Counted from the first letter of the stretch, positions 16,778 through 26,034 are shown. The stretch is DNA of 64,000 nt from Rubrivivax sp. (GCA_027491255.1 JAIXWM010000175.1:1-64000), one strand, 5' to 3'. Notes: generated by a model from the letters alone, not told the origin. Numbers and translations: made by a program.

Positions 16778-17725
16778 TCAGAAATCCAGCACGATCCGTC
16801 CCTCGCCCCGGGACACGCAGGTCATCATCGCGCGGCAGCGGCCCGCATCGTCCAGCACCACGTCGCGGTGCAGCACGGTGCCCGCTGCGACGGGCCGTTC
16901 GCAGGCCCCGCACACGCCGATCCGGCAGGCCGAGGCGACGATGAAGCCGGCCTCGCGCAGCACGTCCAAGGCCGAGTGGTGCGCCGGCACCGGCAGCACC
17001 TGGCCCGTGGACCGGATCTGCAGCTCGAAGGCCTGCGGCGGGGTGGCATCGGCAAGCGGCACGAAGGCTTCGGCATGCACCCGCGACGGTGCCCAGCCCG
17101 CGGTGGCCGCGCGCACCGCCGCCGCCAGCGTGGGCGGGCCGCAGACGTAGACGTGCGTGCCCTCGTCCCGGCCGGCCAGCACCCGCGCCGCATCGAATCG
17201 CCGGCCGCCGGACGCCTTGGACAGCCAGGGCTGCAGCCGGGGGCCGAGCAGCGCCTCCAACTCGGCCAGGAAGGGGGCCGCGGCGTGGTCAGGAGCGGCG
17301 TAGTGCATCTCGAGCGCCTCGCCAGCCTGCGCCAGATGCCTGGCCATCGCCACCAGCGGTGTCACCCCGATGCCGCCGGCCACCAGCACGTGGCAGCGCG
17401 CGCCCGCGGAAAGCCGGAAATGGTTGCGCGGCGCGCTGACATGCGCCTGCACGCCGGGCCGCAGGTGCTCGTGGATCCAGCGCGAGCCCCCGCGCCCCTG
17501 CGGCTCGAGCTTGACGGCGATGACGTAGCGCGTGGGGTCGGCCGGGTCGCCACACAGCGAATACTGCCGCACCTGCCCGTTGCCGAGGTGCACGTCGACA
17601 TGGCTGCCCGGCTCGGGCGCCGGCAGGGTCGGCCTGCGCGGATGGCGCAGCATGATGCGCCGCACCTGCGCGCCGAGGTCCTCGACCCCGACCACGTCGA
17701 GCTTCATGATCAGGCGCGCCGTCAC
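16778..17725 (-). CDS. VanB-type FMN/2Fe-2S oxygenase reductase
   Basis: The 315-residue protein has a flavin-binding barrel (RQYSLCGDP), an NAD-binding domain (GGIGVTPLVAMARH; YVCGPPTLAAAV) and a C-terminal plant-type ferredoxin domain with CRIGVCGACERPV and a final CVSR. This is the phthalate-dioxygenase-reductase/VanB layout, which passes electrons from NAD(P)H to a Rieske oxygenase or similar enzyme. No oxygenase lies beside it; the nearest Rieske alpha/beta pair is about 20 kb away. It follows the MOSC gene by 37 bases. MKLDVVG at residue 7 is an alternative start. Confidence 0.92.
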   Translation of the reverse strand: MTARLIMKLDVVGVEDLGAQVRRIMLRHPRRPTLPAPEPGSHVDVHLGNGQVRQYSLCGDPADPTRYVIAVKLEPQGRGGSRWIHEHLRPGVQAHVSAPRNHFRLSAGARCHVLVAGGIGVTPLVAMARHLAQAGEALEMHYAAPDHAAAPFLAELEALLGPRLQPWLSKASGGRRFDAARVLAGRDEGTHVYVCGPPTLAAAVRAATAGWAPSRVHAEAFVPLADATPPQAFELQIRSTGQVLPVPAHHSALDVLREAGFIVASACRIGVCGACERPVAAGTVLHRDVVLDDAGRCRAMMTCVSRGEGRIVLDF

Positions 17726-17762
17726 GGGCGCTCCCGCAGCGCGTCCGGTCGGGCCGACCGCT

Positions 17763-18251
17763 TCACAGCGGCTCGATCGTGTCGCCGGGACGGATGACGC
17801 CGCCGGTCTCGATCGCGCAGTTCAACCCGGCGCGGTTGTACAGCGGCAGGTACAGCGGCCGACCCAGCAACTGCTCCAGGTACTTGCACGGAAAGTTGAT
17901 GCGCGCGCCGCGCAGCACCGCCGCCCCGACGCGAAAGCGCCGGCCCACCAGGTGGCCGAGCGGCACGCCGCGCACCGTCAGGTTGCGGCGGTGCTCGTGC
18001 GGGGACAGCACGATCGGGCCGTCCTGCAGCGGGGGGTCGTTGCGCGCCAGCGCGTCCAGCACCTCGGCCTCGATCAGCGTGATCTCGCGCATGGCCGGCA
18101 GCTGCGAGTAGGTGCCGTTGCCCAGGAAGTAGCGGTCGCCCTCGATACCACGCCCCGCCACCAGCGTCGCCTCGGCCTGCTCCTCCATCTCGTAGGAGGC
18201 GGCCGGGGCCGTGTGGATGTGCAGCAGCGTGCCGCGCCAGGGAGCCGACAT
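17763..18251 (-). CDS. MOSC-domain protein
   Basis: The 162-residue product is a single MOSC domain. Visible features are GRGIEGDRYF (33-42), HRRNLTVRG (87-95) and a conserved Cys122 in NFPCKYLEQL. MOSC domains bind sulfurated molybdenum cofactor or act in metal-sulfur transfer; stand-alone members detoxify N-hydroxylated bases or adducts together with reductases. It begins three bases after the TctC stop and is followed by the VanB-type reductase, a pairing that suggests the reductase could serve it. Confidence 0.9.
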   Translation of the reverse strand: MSAPWRGTLLHIHTAPAASYEMEEQAEATLVAGRGIEGDRYFLGNGTYSQLPAMREITLIEAEVLDALARNDPPLQDGPIVLSPHEHRRNLTVRGVPLGHLVGRRFRVGAAVLRGARINFPCKYLEQLLGRPLYLPLYNRAGLNCAIETGGVIRPGDTIEPL

Positions 18252-18254
18252 CGC

Positions 18255-19241
18255 TCAGTCGGCCTTGATGCCGGCGTCGCTGACGACCTTGCGGTAGATC
18301 GGCTCCTCGCGCGCCATGGTCTCGGCCAGGGTGCGCGGCAGGCCGTCCAGCGCATCCACGCCCAGGGCTGCGAAGCGCTGCAGCACCTCGGGGGACTTCA
18401 GCGCCGCGGCCAGCTCGCGGCTCAGGTAGTCCACCTGCGCCTGCGGCATCCGGGCCGGACCGAGCAGCGCGAACCACAGGCCCAGGTGCACCTTCGGGTA
18501 GCCGGCCTCGGCGAAGGTCGGCACCTCGGGCAATTCAGGGGCGCGCTTGTCGCCGGTGAAGGCCAGGCCGACGATCTCGCCCTTGCGGATGAAGGGCAGC
18601 GCGGTCGACTTGCCCATGATGTTGACCGGTATCCGCCCGGCCAGCGTGTCGGCCGTGCCCTGGCCCGCGTCCTTGTACGGGATGTGGTTCAGCGCGATGC
18701 CCGCCTCGCTGCGGAATAACTCGACCGTCAGGTGCGCGGCCGAGCCGATCAAGGGCGAGGTGTAGTCGGTGCCGGTGGGCGAGCGCTTCGTGGCCGCCAC
18801 CAGGTCGGCCACGTTGCGCCAGCCGGTCTTGGCCGAGGCCACGAGCAGGTTGTCCGCGCGCGCCACCAGGCCGATCGGCGTGAAGGCTTCGCTCACCTTG
18901 TAGGGAACCGAGCGGTACATCGCCGGCGAGATCAGCAGGTTGTTGGCCGACAACAGCAGCGTGTAGCCGTCGGGCGCGCTGCGCGCCACGACATCGCTGC
19001 CGATGATGCCGCCGGCCCCTGGCCGGTTGTCCACCGTCCAGGGCTGCCCGGTGCGCCGCTTCATCTCGTCGGCGATCACGCGCGCCACCGGATCGGTGAG
19101 GCTGCCCGGCGCCGCCGGCACGACGAGCCGCACGGGCTTGTCCGGATAGCCGGCCTGCGCGGCGGCCAGCGGGCACCAGGCCCCGAGCAAGAGCGCAACA
19201 GCCCCGGCCCCCAGGGTGGAACGACGAAGGAAGGACACCAT
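18255..19241 (-). CDS. Bug/TctC-family periplasmic solute-binding protein
   Basis: The 328-residue protein has a signal peptide (residues ~1-29, ending PLAAAQAG) and the family opening YPDKPVRLVVPAAPGS. Other markers are ADEMKRRTGQPWTVDNRPGAGG and the ligand-loop region around PNGYT-like APDGYTLL. Bug proteins bind carboxylates such as nicotinate, glutamate or aromatic acids for tripartite transport or sensing. The start is ATG 19241, with GAGGTG just upstream; an in-frame GTG lies at 19247. No TctA/TctB membrane genes are adjacent, which is common for this expanded family. Confidence 0.92.
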   Translation of the reverse strand: MVSFLRRSTLGAGAVALLLGAWCPLAAAQAGYPDKPVRLVVPAAPGSLTDPVARVIADEMKRRTGQPWTVDNRPGAGGIIGSDVVARSAPDGYTLLLSANNLLISPAMYRSVPYKVSEAFTPIGLVARADNLLVASAKTGWRNVADLVAATKRSPTGTDYTSPLIGSAAHLTVELFRSEAGIALNHIPYKDAGQGTADTLAGRIPVNIMGKSTALPFIRKGEIVGLAFTGDKRAPELPEVPTFAEAGYPKVHLGLWFALLGPARMPQAQVDYLSRELAAALKSPEVLQRFAALGVDALDGLPRTLAETMAREEPIYRKVVSDAGIKAD

Positions 19242-19440
19242 GTTCACCTCGACGGAAGACGCGGCCGACGGGGCCGCACGCAGCCAATGCGGTGCAGTCT
19301 AGAGACGGCAGGCTGTTCGCGATAGCGTCATTTTTCGAGCGTGGTGGTGCAGCCGATGCAGCACGGCGCAGGCCATGGCGGGCCGCTGCGACGCAGAGCC
19401 GCCCGCGCCGGCGTGCACGCCGGGAGCGGGCGAAGAACTC

Positions 19441-20349
19441 TCAGGCTTCAGCCGCCTGCAGGCGCGCGATCTCCTCGGCCGCGACGCGGACGAAGGCGTC
19501 GAGTGCCGGTGGCAGCGTGCGCTCCACGCGCACGTAGATGCCCAGGTGGCTGGTGATCGCGGGCCGCAAGGGCAGGTGCACCAGTTCGCCGAGGCCGATC
19601 TCGCGTTCGATGCCGAAGCGGTTCAGGAAGGCCACGCCCAGGCCCCGTGCGGCCAGGCCCTTCATCAAGTCCAGCGAGGCGGTCTCGAGCCGGATGTCCA
19701 GCGGGCGCTTGCAGGCGCCCAGCAGCGGCGCGATGTCGGCGTGGAAGGACAGGTCTGGGCTCGGCAGCACCATCGGGTGGCGCACGCAGTCGGCAAAGCC
19801 CACCGTGCCCAGGCCGGTGAGCGGATGCCCCGTAGGCACCACGGCCCCGAGCGCGAAGGCCCCGACGGCCAGCTGACGCAAGCCCGGAACCTTGCGCGGC
19901 AGAAAAGCGAGCGCTGCATCGGCATCGCCCGCTTCGACCAGCCCGGCCGCCTCGGCCGAGGTGGCGACCCGCACCCGGATCTCGATGGCCGGGTAGCGCC
20001 GGGCCATCGTCTGCAGCACCTCGGGCAGGAAGGCCGCCGTCAGCGCGGCCACGGTCACGACCTCCAGCGTGCCACGTTGCAGACCCTGCAGCGCCGCGAG
20101 CTCGCCGTGCATGCGCTCGGCGTCGTGAAGCACGTGGATCACGTGCGCCGCGACGATCTCGCCGACCGGCGTCAGCCGCAGGCCGCGCGGCAGGCGCTCG
20201 AACAGGGGCGAGCCGATCTCGTCCTCCCACTGCAGCAGTTGCCGGTTCAGCGCCGACGACGAGATGTGCAGCCGGCGTGCCGCCTCACGGATCGATCCGC
20301 AGCGCCGGATGGTGTCGAAGTTGCGAAAGCTGCGCGCGTGCAGTGTCAC
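19441..20349 (-). CDS. LysR-family transcriptional regulator
   Basis: The 302-residue protein has an N-terminal winged helix (SFRNFDTIRRCGSIREAARRL, with HISSSALNRQLLQWEDEIGSPLF) and a LysR substrate-binding domain from about residue 90. I chose the GTG at 20349 because AGAGGGG lies upstream at good spacing; a TTG start at 20385 is possible. It sits 200 bases upstream of the TctC-MOSC-VanB unit on the same strand and probably controls it. The effector is unknown. Confidence 0.9.
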   Translation of the reverse strand: MTLHARSFRNFDTIRRCGSIREAARRLHISSSALNRQLLQWEDEIGSPLFERLPRGLRLTPVGEIVAAHVIHVLHDAERMHGELAALQGLQRGTLEVVTVAALTAAFLPEVLQTMARRYPAIEIRVRVATSAEAAGLVEAGDADAALAFLPRKVPGLRQLAVGAFALGAVVPTGHPLTGLGTVGFADCVRHPMVLPSPDLSFHADIAPLLGACKRPLDIRLETASLDLMKGLAARGLGVAFLNRFGIEREIGLGELVHLPLRPAITSHLGIYVRVERTLPPALDAFVRVAAEEIARLQAAEA

Positions 20350-20482
20350 GGGGGCCCCTCTGCGCTCCGAGGCAACCCGGAGCAACCATCATTGTGCGGG
20401 CGGCGCGCCGATTTCGGCCGGATCGCAGCTTCCCCGTCCGTCCACGTCCCGCACCGAACGCGCCTCCTCGAGGCCCGCAACC

Positions 20483-20835
20483 ATGAAGATCTCCACGTCC
20501 GTCGAACACAGATATCGGCTGATCTTGATGACCGTCATCCTGCGTGCGCGGGAACTCGGTGTGTGTCGGTCCAAGGAGTCTGGTTCGGCATCGGCCCCAG
20601 GCTCGGCATCCTCAGGGACTTCCTGATCGCCTTCTTCCCGGTCACGGTCCACAGCGCCACCAGCTTGTCCACGCTTGGGCCCGGGCTGACCGGCAACCAC
20701 ACCGAGAACGCGACGCAGGACCAGCACTGCCGCGAGGTCTTCGCGCGCGGGCAGAAGGCGTTGCAGGTCACCGGGCCCGTGGCCGAGGTCGAGGAAGAGA
20801 CCGCCGCGCTGCACCGCGGGTTGCGGCGGCGTTGA
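20483..20835 (+). pseudogene. Chimeric remnant of the ABC permease and deaminase genes
   Basis: Three pieces copied from 15.5-16.8 kb are joined here. Bases 20483-~20577 match the permease start (MKISTSVEH versus MKMSKSLER; ELGVC versus ELGVR). Bases 20578-~20685 match the permease interior from 15863 (VWFGIG...LIAFFPVTV). Bases 20686-20835 match the deaminase C-terminus from 16618 to its stop. By my count about 14 of the last 150 bases differ. The first piece is in a different frame from the other two, and two internal deletions are implied, so no functional product is expected. Orientation is the same as the intact operon, about 5 kb away. Confidence 0.88.
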
Positions 20836-20879
20836 GCGTCCTCGGATGTCAGGTGCGCCAGCGGGTCGGACCGCGAGCC

Positions 20880-22433
20880 TCAGCGCTGCGCTGCCGCGTC
20901 GATGATTTCCTGGGCATCCTCGGGCTCCAGCACACCGAGCTGGCGCGCCGAGGCTGCTGCGGCTGCAACGCGCTCCCGATAGACGAGGGGCGTGGGGTAC
21001 AGCGCTTTGAGCTTCTCCTGTGAAAACGGCGATTCGCTGCCCAGCAGGAAGCAGAAGTTCGCCCCCTGCCCGGCGAACTTGTTGGACCCCTGATACCCGG
21101 CCAGCGGAACCTCGATGGCCGGCAGGCGCACGCCGCCCACGGCATTGCCATGCCCGTCCCGCTGAATGCCGCCGTCGCGCAAGGCCATCCGCTCGACGGC
21201 GGCGGGGGCAGTGCCGTTGCGCACCCAGCGATCCAGCGCGCCATGCGCCGCATTGAGCGCATAGCGGTGCGGGAACGTGGTGATCTTGTTCACACAGGTG
21301 ATGGACAGGGCCGGAAAAGGCGTGTTGCGGAAATCGCGATCGGCGGTGGTGCGGCTTCGGCTGTCCTGGCTGGAATGACCTGCGCCGGCAACCTCCCACA
21401 GCCTGAAGCGTGTGTCGTCAGGTCGACGTGCCGCCACCGTACCCGGCACGTCGGTTTCCGTGTTGATGTTCAGCACCGGAACACCCGCGTCGCGCAGCGC
21501 CTGCTGCGGCGCATCGCGCGCAAACACCGGCGCGCACTGGTTGAGCGGCGTCCAATTCCCGGTCCGCGAGGCCACCAGATAGCCGTCAAAGGGCGGCGGC
21601 ACGTCGGCAGCACGCATCGCGGGCAGGACCGTGTTGATGTAGGTGACCAGGTAGTTGGCGGTCTGCGAGTACCCGGAGGCCAAGAGCCATTGAACCGGAT
21701 AGCCGGCCAGTGGGCCGGCGGGGCTTCGAAGCAGGGCCCCAGCCTGGCTGAGGATGTCCCACGCGAGACCATCCTCGCTGTCCTTGAACGACGTGACGCC
21801 ACTGCCCTGAGGCTCACATACCCCGGGCTGCGGGTTGGGGAAGGAAAGGTCCTGGTAGCGCTTGGGCGAGTTCTTGAGATCGAACTGCGATGCCATGGTC
21901 CGCGCGGCCACCGGCTTGACCGTCAGCCCGACATAGATGTCTCCGCGCCGCAGCAAGTGCTCGAGGGACAAGGCGCCCAGGACGTCCTGGTCATAGCGCG
22001 CCGTCGGATTGAGCAGTTCAAGCCACACCGTGCCGCTGAAACGTGCGGGGTCGGCCGGCTTGCGAACGATGAAGCGCGTCGTGTATTTCACCCCAGCCGA
22101 TGCGACCGTGGCCAGTCCGTCCGGGCCATGGGCGTACACATTCGCACGGCCTGACTGCAGGAACTCGCTCTCGATCTGACCGGCCGCGGCGATCTGGTCG
22201 GCCCGCGATCCGAAGGGCCGCGAGGTCGGCGACACGGGGATCTCGCTGAAAACCGGCAGCGGCAGCGCCTGCGCCGCGACGGGTGGTGCGAACCCGCACC
22301 ACACCGCGCCAACACAGACCGACGCCAGCCTCAAGATGCCGATCCGCCCCGTGGCGACGGTCGCAGAAAACGCAAGCGCTGCCCCGTTCGCAGGCTCTTG
22401 AATAGATGCAATAGCATCGACCATGCTTCTCAT
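20880..22433 (-). CDS. Secreted alpha/beta-hydrolase-domain protein (PF20091-like)
   Basis: The 517-residue protein has a hydrophobic segment around residues 31-58 ending PVAAQA, consistent with an export signal after a long N-region. The body shows a nucleophile elbow ASGYSQTANY, TVWLELLNPTARYD near the front, VLNINTETDVPG and a late LWEVAGAGHSS that could supply the catalytic His. This matches the family annotated as alpha/beta hydrolase domain (Abhydrolase_10), whose substrates are mostly unknown. The ATG at 22433 has a good AGGAGGG upstream. A frame continuing to 23294 is antisense-biased sequence over the SOUL gene and was not used. Confidence 0.85.
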   Translation of the reverse strand: MRSMVDAIASIQEPANGAALAFSATVATGRIGILRLASVCVGAVWCGFAPPVAAQALPLPVFSEIPVSPTSRPFGSRADQIAAAGQIESEFLQSGRANVYAHGPDGLATVASAGVKYTTRFIVRKPADPARFSGTVWLELLNPTARYDQDVLGALSLEHLLRRGDIYVGLTVKPVAARTMASQFDLKNSPKRYQDLSFPNPQPGVCEPQGSGVTSFKDSEDGLAWDILSQAGALLRSPAGPLAGYPVQWLLASGYSQTANYLVTYINTVLPAMRAADVPPPFDGYLVASRTGNWTPLNQCAPVFARDAPQQALRDAGVPVLNINTETDVPGTVAARRPDDTRFRLWEVAGAGHSSQDSRSRTTADRDFRNTPFPALSITCVNKITTFPHRYALNAAHGALDRWVRNGTAPAAVERMALRDGGIQRDGHGNAVGGVRLPAIEVPLAGYQGSNKFAGQGANFCFLLGSESPFSQEKLKALYPTPLVYRERVAAAAASARQLGVLEPEDAQEIIDAAAQR

Positions 22434-22702
22434 GATGCCCTCCTGCTGATCCGGCGCGAAGGCTCTCTCGCGCGCAAAGCCGTCTGCGCCACGAAGGCAC
22501 GAAGTCAGCCCATCGCAGGCCCGCAACATGATTCTTGGCGAAATACCGCCCAGGGGCAAGCTTACGGCGCCGGTGACCCACTCGCCAAACTGGCGGTGCA
22601 CACCTGGCACGAGCAGCTGCAAGACCTCGACGCGGGACCGCCCGCCGGACGGCCCCTGCCGCAGCACGAGCGTACGCCCGCCTGGGCGGCTGACTTCAAC
22701 GC

Positions 22703-23371
22703 TCAGCGCAAGGCCAGCCAGATCTCGTTGCGCCGCAGGAACCACGGCGTGAATGGCGCGTTGTAGCGCGCCAGCACCGGTTCGCCCTGCGTGGCCACCC
22801 CCTCCTGGGCCAGCGTCGCCCTGAGCAAGCCCAGGTGCTCGTCGTCGTTTTCTTGCGACCAGCGGCCCGAATAGCGGATCACCGCCCACTGCGTCGCGGG
22901 CACCAGACGCAGCCGAACCCGCGGGTCCAGCGGCTCGGGTGCCGACTCCAGGGTCACGCCCTTGGGCAGCACGAACTGGACGAGCGTGCCCCCATCGGCC
23001 GCGGCCGACTGCGTCACCGGTGCGGTCATCTCCATCGTCACCGGCGCGGCCGTCTGCGTCACCGGCGCGGTCATCTCGAACTTCTTCTGGCCCTTGTTCT
23101 TGCCGAAGATGTAGCCTGCCAGGATGGGGAATGCCTGGCCGCCGGCCTCCTGGGCGCTGACCTTCAACACCACTTCGGCCACCACGTAAGGCGCGTACTG
23201 GCGCAGTTCCGTCTTGCCGAAGGTGCGCAGCACGGTGTACTGCGGCTCTTCGGTGGCGTGGCTTGTGCGGGGCATGGTCGTCAGCGCGAACCACAGCAGC
23301 GCCAGCAGCAGCAGCAGGGGCGTTCGCACTCGGTGCAGGGGTGGAGCGATCATGACCACAGCGTAGTCCAT
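22703..23371 (-). CDS. SOUL haem-binding-family protein
   Basis: The 222-residue protein has an N-terminal hydrophobic anchor or signal (LLLLLALLWFALTTM) and then a SOUL domain: PQYTVLRTFGKTELRQYAPYVVAEV, IFGKNKGQKKFEMTAPVTQ and a closing NAPFTPWFLRRNEIWLAL. A repeat of EMTAPVTQ (two copies about 14 residues apart) is seen. SOUL proteins bind haem or act in membrane and stress contexts; the bacterial role is not settled. Starts at 23371 (MDYAVV, with GAGAAG adjacent) or 23353 (MIAPPL) are possible. It is upstream of the hydrolase gene with a 269-base gap. Confidence 0.88.
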   Translation of the reverse strand: MDYAVVMIAPPLHRVRTPLLLLLALLWFALTTMPRTSHATEEPQYTVLRTFGKTELRQYAPYVVAEVVLKVSAQEAGGQAFPILAGYIFGKNKGQKKFEMTAPVTQTAAPVTMEMTAPVTQSAAADGGTLVQFVLPKGVTLESAPEPLDPRVRLRLVPATQWAVIRYSGRWSQENDDEHLGLLRATLAQEGVATQGEPVLARYNAPFTPWFLRRNEIWLALR

Positions 23372-23772
23372 CTTCTCATCTGGGCGCGCGGCGCTGGCGC
23401 AATTCGACGCAGGCACGCGAGTTGTCGGCAGCCCCGCCTCGCCGCTCGGCATCGAGGGCAACGGCGCCTGCATGGGCGTGCGCATGAGCTCGCTGCGCGC
23501 CAGCCGGGCGGGTAGTCGCAGCGCCTGTCAAGGCACGGCTCCAGCATGCGCCCGCCGAGAGGCTGTCGGCCGGCCCGCTGCGAGCCTCGCCCTGGAGGGC
23601 CGCCCTTCGCGAGCTGGTTGGGAACCCATGCACCGCGGCATTCGCCGCGGATCCCGACGCCTGCGCAGGGAAAGTCCGGGGCGCGTGACAAGATCAAGGC
23701 GCCGGGCGCCGATACTTCGCAGCCTCTCCCTCCCCTGCTGTGGGCACTGCGCGTGCCTGCACGCCCGCCCGC
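23372..23772. other. Divergent 400-base region before ureD
   Basis: No gene, RNA or clear promoter pair could be recognised. It should contain promoters for the SOUL gene (minus) and ureD (plus). Confidence 0.4.
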
Positions 23773-24603
23773 ATGGCCTGGACCGGCAGACTCCAGCTCG
23801 ACTACCGCCTCGACGGCCAGCGCACCATCGCGCACGACCGGCACGAGGGCCCGCTGCGCGTGCTGCAGCGCCTGTACCCCGAGGGCGACTCGATCTGCCA
23901 CCACGTGCTGGTGCATCCGCCCGGCGGCATCGCCGGCGGCGACGTGCTCGACATCGACGCCACGCTCGCACCTGGCTCGCACGCCGTCGTCACGACGCCC
24001 GGGGCGACGCGCTTCTACCGCAGCGCCGGCGCGAGCGCGGTGCAACGCGCGCGGCTGCGCCTGCAGGCTGACGCGCGGCTCGAGTGGCTGCCGTTGGAAA
24101 CGCTGGCCTACGACGGCTGCATCGCCGAGAACCACCTGCGGCTCGAGCTCGAGCCCGGCGCCCAGGCCATGGGCTGGGACGTGCTGGCCCTGGGCCTGCC
24201 TGCAGCGAACGCACCGTTTGCGCGAGGCAGCTACCTGCAGCACCTGGAATGGCCCGGTCACTGGCTCGAGCGCGCGCGCATCGCCGCCGACGACGCGCTG
24301 CTGCTCGACTCGCCGCTGGGTTGGGCCGGCCGGCGTGTGCTCGGCACGCTGTGGTTCGCCGGCCTGCCCCCGCGCGACACGGCGCTGCGCGAGGCGCTGC
24401 TCGACGGTGCGCGCGCCGTCATCGACGCCACGCCGCCAGACACGCCCGCCGGGGCGACGGCCCCGCACCCTGGCCTGGTGCTCGTGCGCGTGCTGGCAAG
24501 CCGTGTCGAGCCCGCGATGCGGCTGCTGCTGGCCGTGCGTGCGGCCTGGCGCCAGGCCGGCTGGGCGCTGCAGTCGCACCCGCCACGGGTGTGGTCGACC
24601 TGA
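23773..24603 (+). CDS. ureD: Urease accessory protein UreD (UreH), orphan
   Basis: The 276-residue product opens with MAWTGRLQLDYRLDGQRTIAHDRHEGPLRVLQRLYPEG. It continues with CHHVLVHPPGGIAGGD, LTTPGATRFYRS-type TTPGATRFYRSAG and LEWLPLETLAYDGC, all hallmarks of UreD. UreD binds apo-urease with UreF and UreG and passes nickel through an internal tunnel. Normally ureD is followed directly by ureABC; here the next gene is convergent and unrelated, and no other urease gene is in the window. The ATG at 23773 fits the family N-terminus; an upstream GTG at 23740 adds 11 residues. Confidence 0.92.
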   Translation: MAWTGRLQLDYRLDGQRTIAHDRHEGPLRVLQRLYPEGDSICHHVLVHPPGGIAGGDVLDIDATLAPGSHAVVTTPGATRFYRSAGASAVQRARLRLQADARLEWLPLETLAYDGCIAENHLRLELEPGAQAMGWDVLALGLPAANAPFARGSYLQHLEWPGHWLERARIAADDALLLDSPLGWAGRRVLGTLWFAGLPPRDTALREALLDGARAVIDATPPDTPAGATAPHPGLVLVRVLASRVEPAMRLLLAVRAAWRQAGWALQSHPPRVWST

Positions 24604-24645
24604 GAACGCTTCAGGGCGCAGGCTGAGGTCTGTCGCCCGGAACGA

Positions 24646-25866
24646 TCAACCCGGCAAGGCCATGGCGCAGGCATGCGCGCTGGACCAGGCCCACTGGAAG
24701 TTGTAGCCGCCCAGCCACCCAGTGACGTCGACGACCTCGCCGATGAAGTACAGGCCGGGTTGCTTCGACTCCATCGTGCGCGAGGACAGGTCGCGCGTGT
24801 CCACGCCCCCCAGGGTCACCTCGGCCTTGCGGTAGCCCTCGGTGTCCACCGGCTGGAGTTCCCAGCGCTTCAGCCGATCGGCCAGCAGCGTCAGCGCCTT
24901 GTTGGACACCTCGGCCACCGGGCGCTGCCAGTCGGCCTGCGATTGCACCCAGGCGTCGGCCAGACGGCTGGGCATCAGCGTGGCGAGTTCGTTGGCGACC
25001 CGGCGGCGCGAGGTGGCCTTGGCGCGCAGCAGGGAAGCCGTCAGGTCGGTGCCGGGCGCCAGGTCCAGCTCGATGGTCGTGCCCGGCTGCCAGTAGCTGG
25101 AGATCTGCAGCACGGCCGGCCCCGACAGGCCGCGGTGGGTGAACAGCAGGTCCTCGACGAAGGCGCCACGCGCGGGCCCGGCGCCGGTGGCGATGCCCAC
25201 CGGCAAGGCCAGCCCCGCCAGGCCGGCATAGGGCGCCCAGCCCTGGCCGTCGAAGGTCAGCGGCACCAGGCCCGGGCGTGGCTCGACCACGCGCAGACCG
25301 AACTGCCGGGCCACGCGATGGCCGAAATCGGTGGCGCCGATCTTGGGGATGGACAGGCCGCCGGTGGCGATCACCAGCGCGCGTGTGCGCACGCTGCCGC
25401 GGTCGGTGTCGAGTGCGTAGAGCGCATCGCCCCCATGGAGGATGGCCGTCACCTTGCAGGGCTGCCAGCGCTCCACGCCTGCGGCCTCGGCCTCGCGCAG
25501 CAGCATCTGGATGAGGTCCTCGGCCGAGCGGTCGCAGAAGAGTTGGCCCTTGTGCTTCTCGTGGAAGGCAATGCCATGGCGGCGGACCAGGCCGATGAAA
25601 TCGGCTGGCGTGTAGCGCGACAGCGCAGAGCGGCAGAACTGCGGGTTGGCACTGAGGAAGTGCCGGTGCGGCGCCTGCGGGTCCATGTCCCGATTGGTGA
25701 AATTCGCGCGGCCGCCGCCCGAGATGCGGATCTTCTCGGCGACCTTCTCGCTGTGGTCCAGCAGCAGCACGCGCAGGCCACGCTGGCCGGCGATGCCGGC
25801 GCAGAACAGCCCTGCGGCGCCGGCGCCGACGACAACGACATCCCACGGGGTGTCGGGGCCGTTCAT
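24646..25866 (-). CDS. BaiN/HI0933-family FAD-dependent oxidoreductase
   Basis: The 406-residue flavoprotein has the N-terminal dinucleotide motif VVVVGAGAAGLFCAG, the family signature KIRISGGGRANFTN, a middle ATGGLSIPKIGATDFGH segment and the C-terminal FIGEVVDVTGWLGGYNFQWAWSSA. These identify the HI0933/YhiN/BaiN family, whose physiological reaction is largely uncertain. I start it at 25866 (MNGPDTPWD) since the extension to 25923 is charged and non-conserved. It is convergent with ureD and lies about 170 bases downstream of the acyl-CoA synthetase gene. Confidence 0.92.
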   Translation of the reverse strand: MNGPDTPWDVVVVGAGAAGLFCAGIAGQRGLRVLLLDHSEKVAEKIRISGGGRANFTNRDMDPQAPHRHFLSANPQFCRSALSRYTPADFIGLVRRHGIAFHEKHKGQLFCDRSAEDLIQMLLREAEAAGVERWQPCKVTAILHGGDALYALDTDRGSVRTRALVIATGGLSIPKIGATDFGHRVARQFGLRVVEPRPGLVPLTFDGQGWAPYAGLAGLALPVGIATGAGPARGAFVEDLLFTHRGLSGPAVLQISSYWQPGTTIELDLAPGTDLTASLLRAKATSRRRVANELATLMPSRLADAWVQSQADWQRPVAEVSNKALTLLADRLKRWELQPVDTEGYRKAEVTLGGVDTRDLSSRTMESKQPGLYFIGEVVDVTGWLGGYNFQWAWSSAHACAMALPG

Positions 25867-26034
25867 CGCAGCGGCGAGTTGAATATGGTCATGATGCGAG
25901 TGTGCCCGGTCGCGCGACTTCACGAACCGTCATGGCAAGCGGTGGGGCCGGGAAGGCCGCGCGCGCTGGCGGTCCAGCCCGCAGGTTCGGCGCATCGCCG
26001 CAAGGTCACGACAGACCAGCCCTGCGGACCATCC

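Noticed and set aside
22434-23294. N-terminal extension of the hydrolase frame
   Set aside because: It overlaps the SOUL gene in another frame, reads as low-complexity, and a strong ribosome site supports the internal ATG at 22433.
23740-23772. GTG start for ureD
   Set aside because: The added 11 residues are not UreD-like; the ATG at 23773 matches the family N-terminus.
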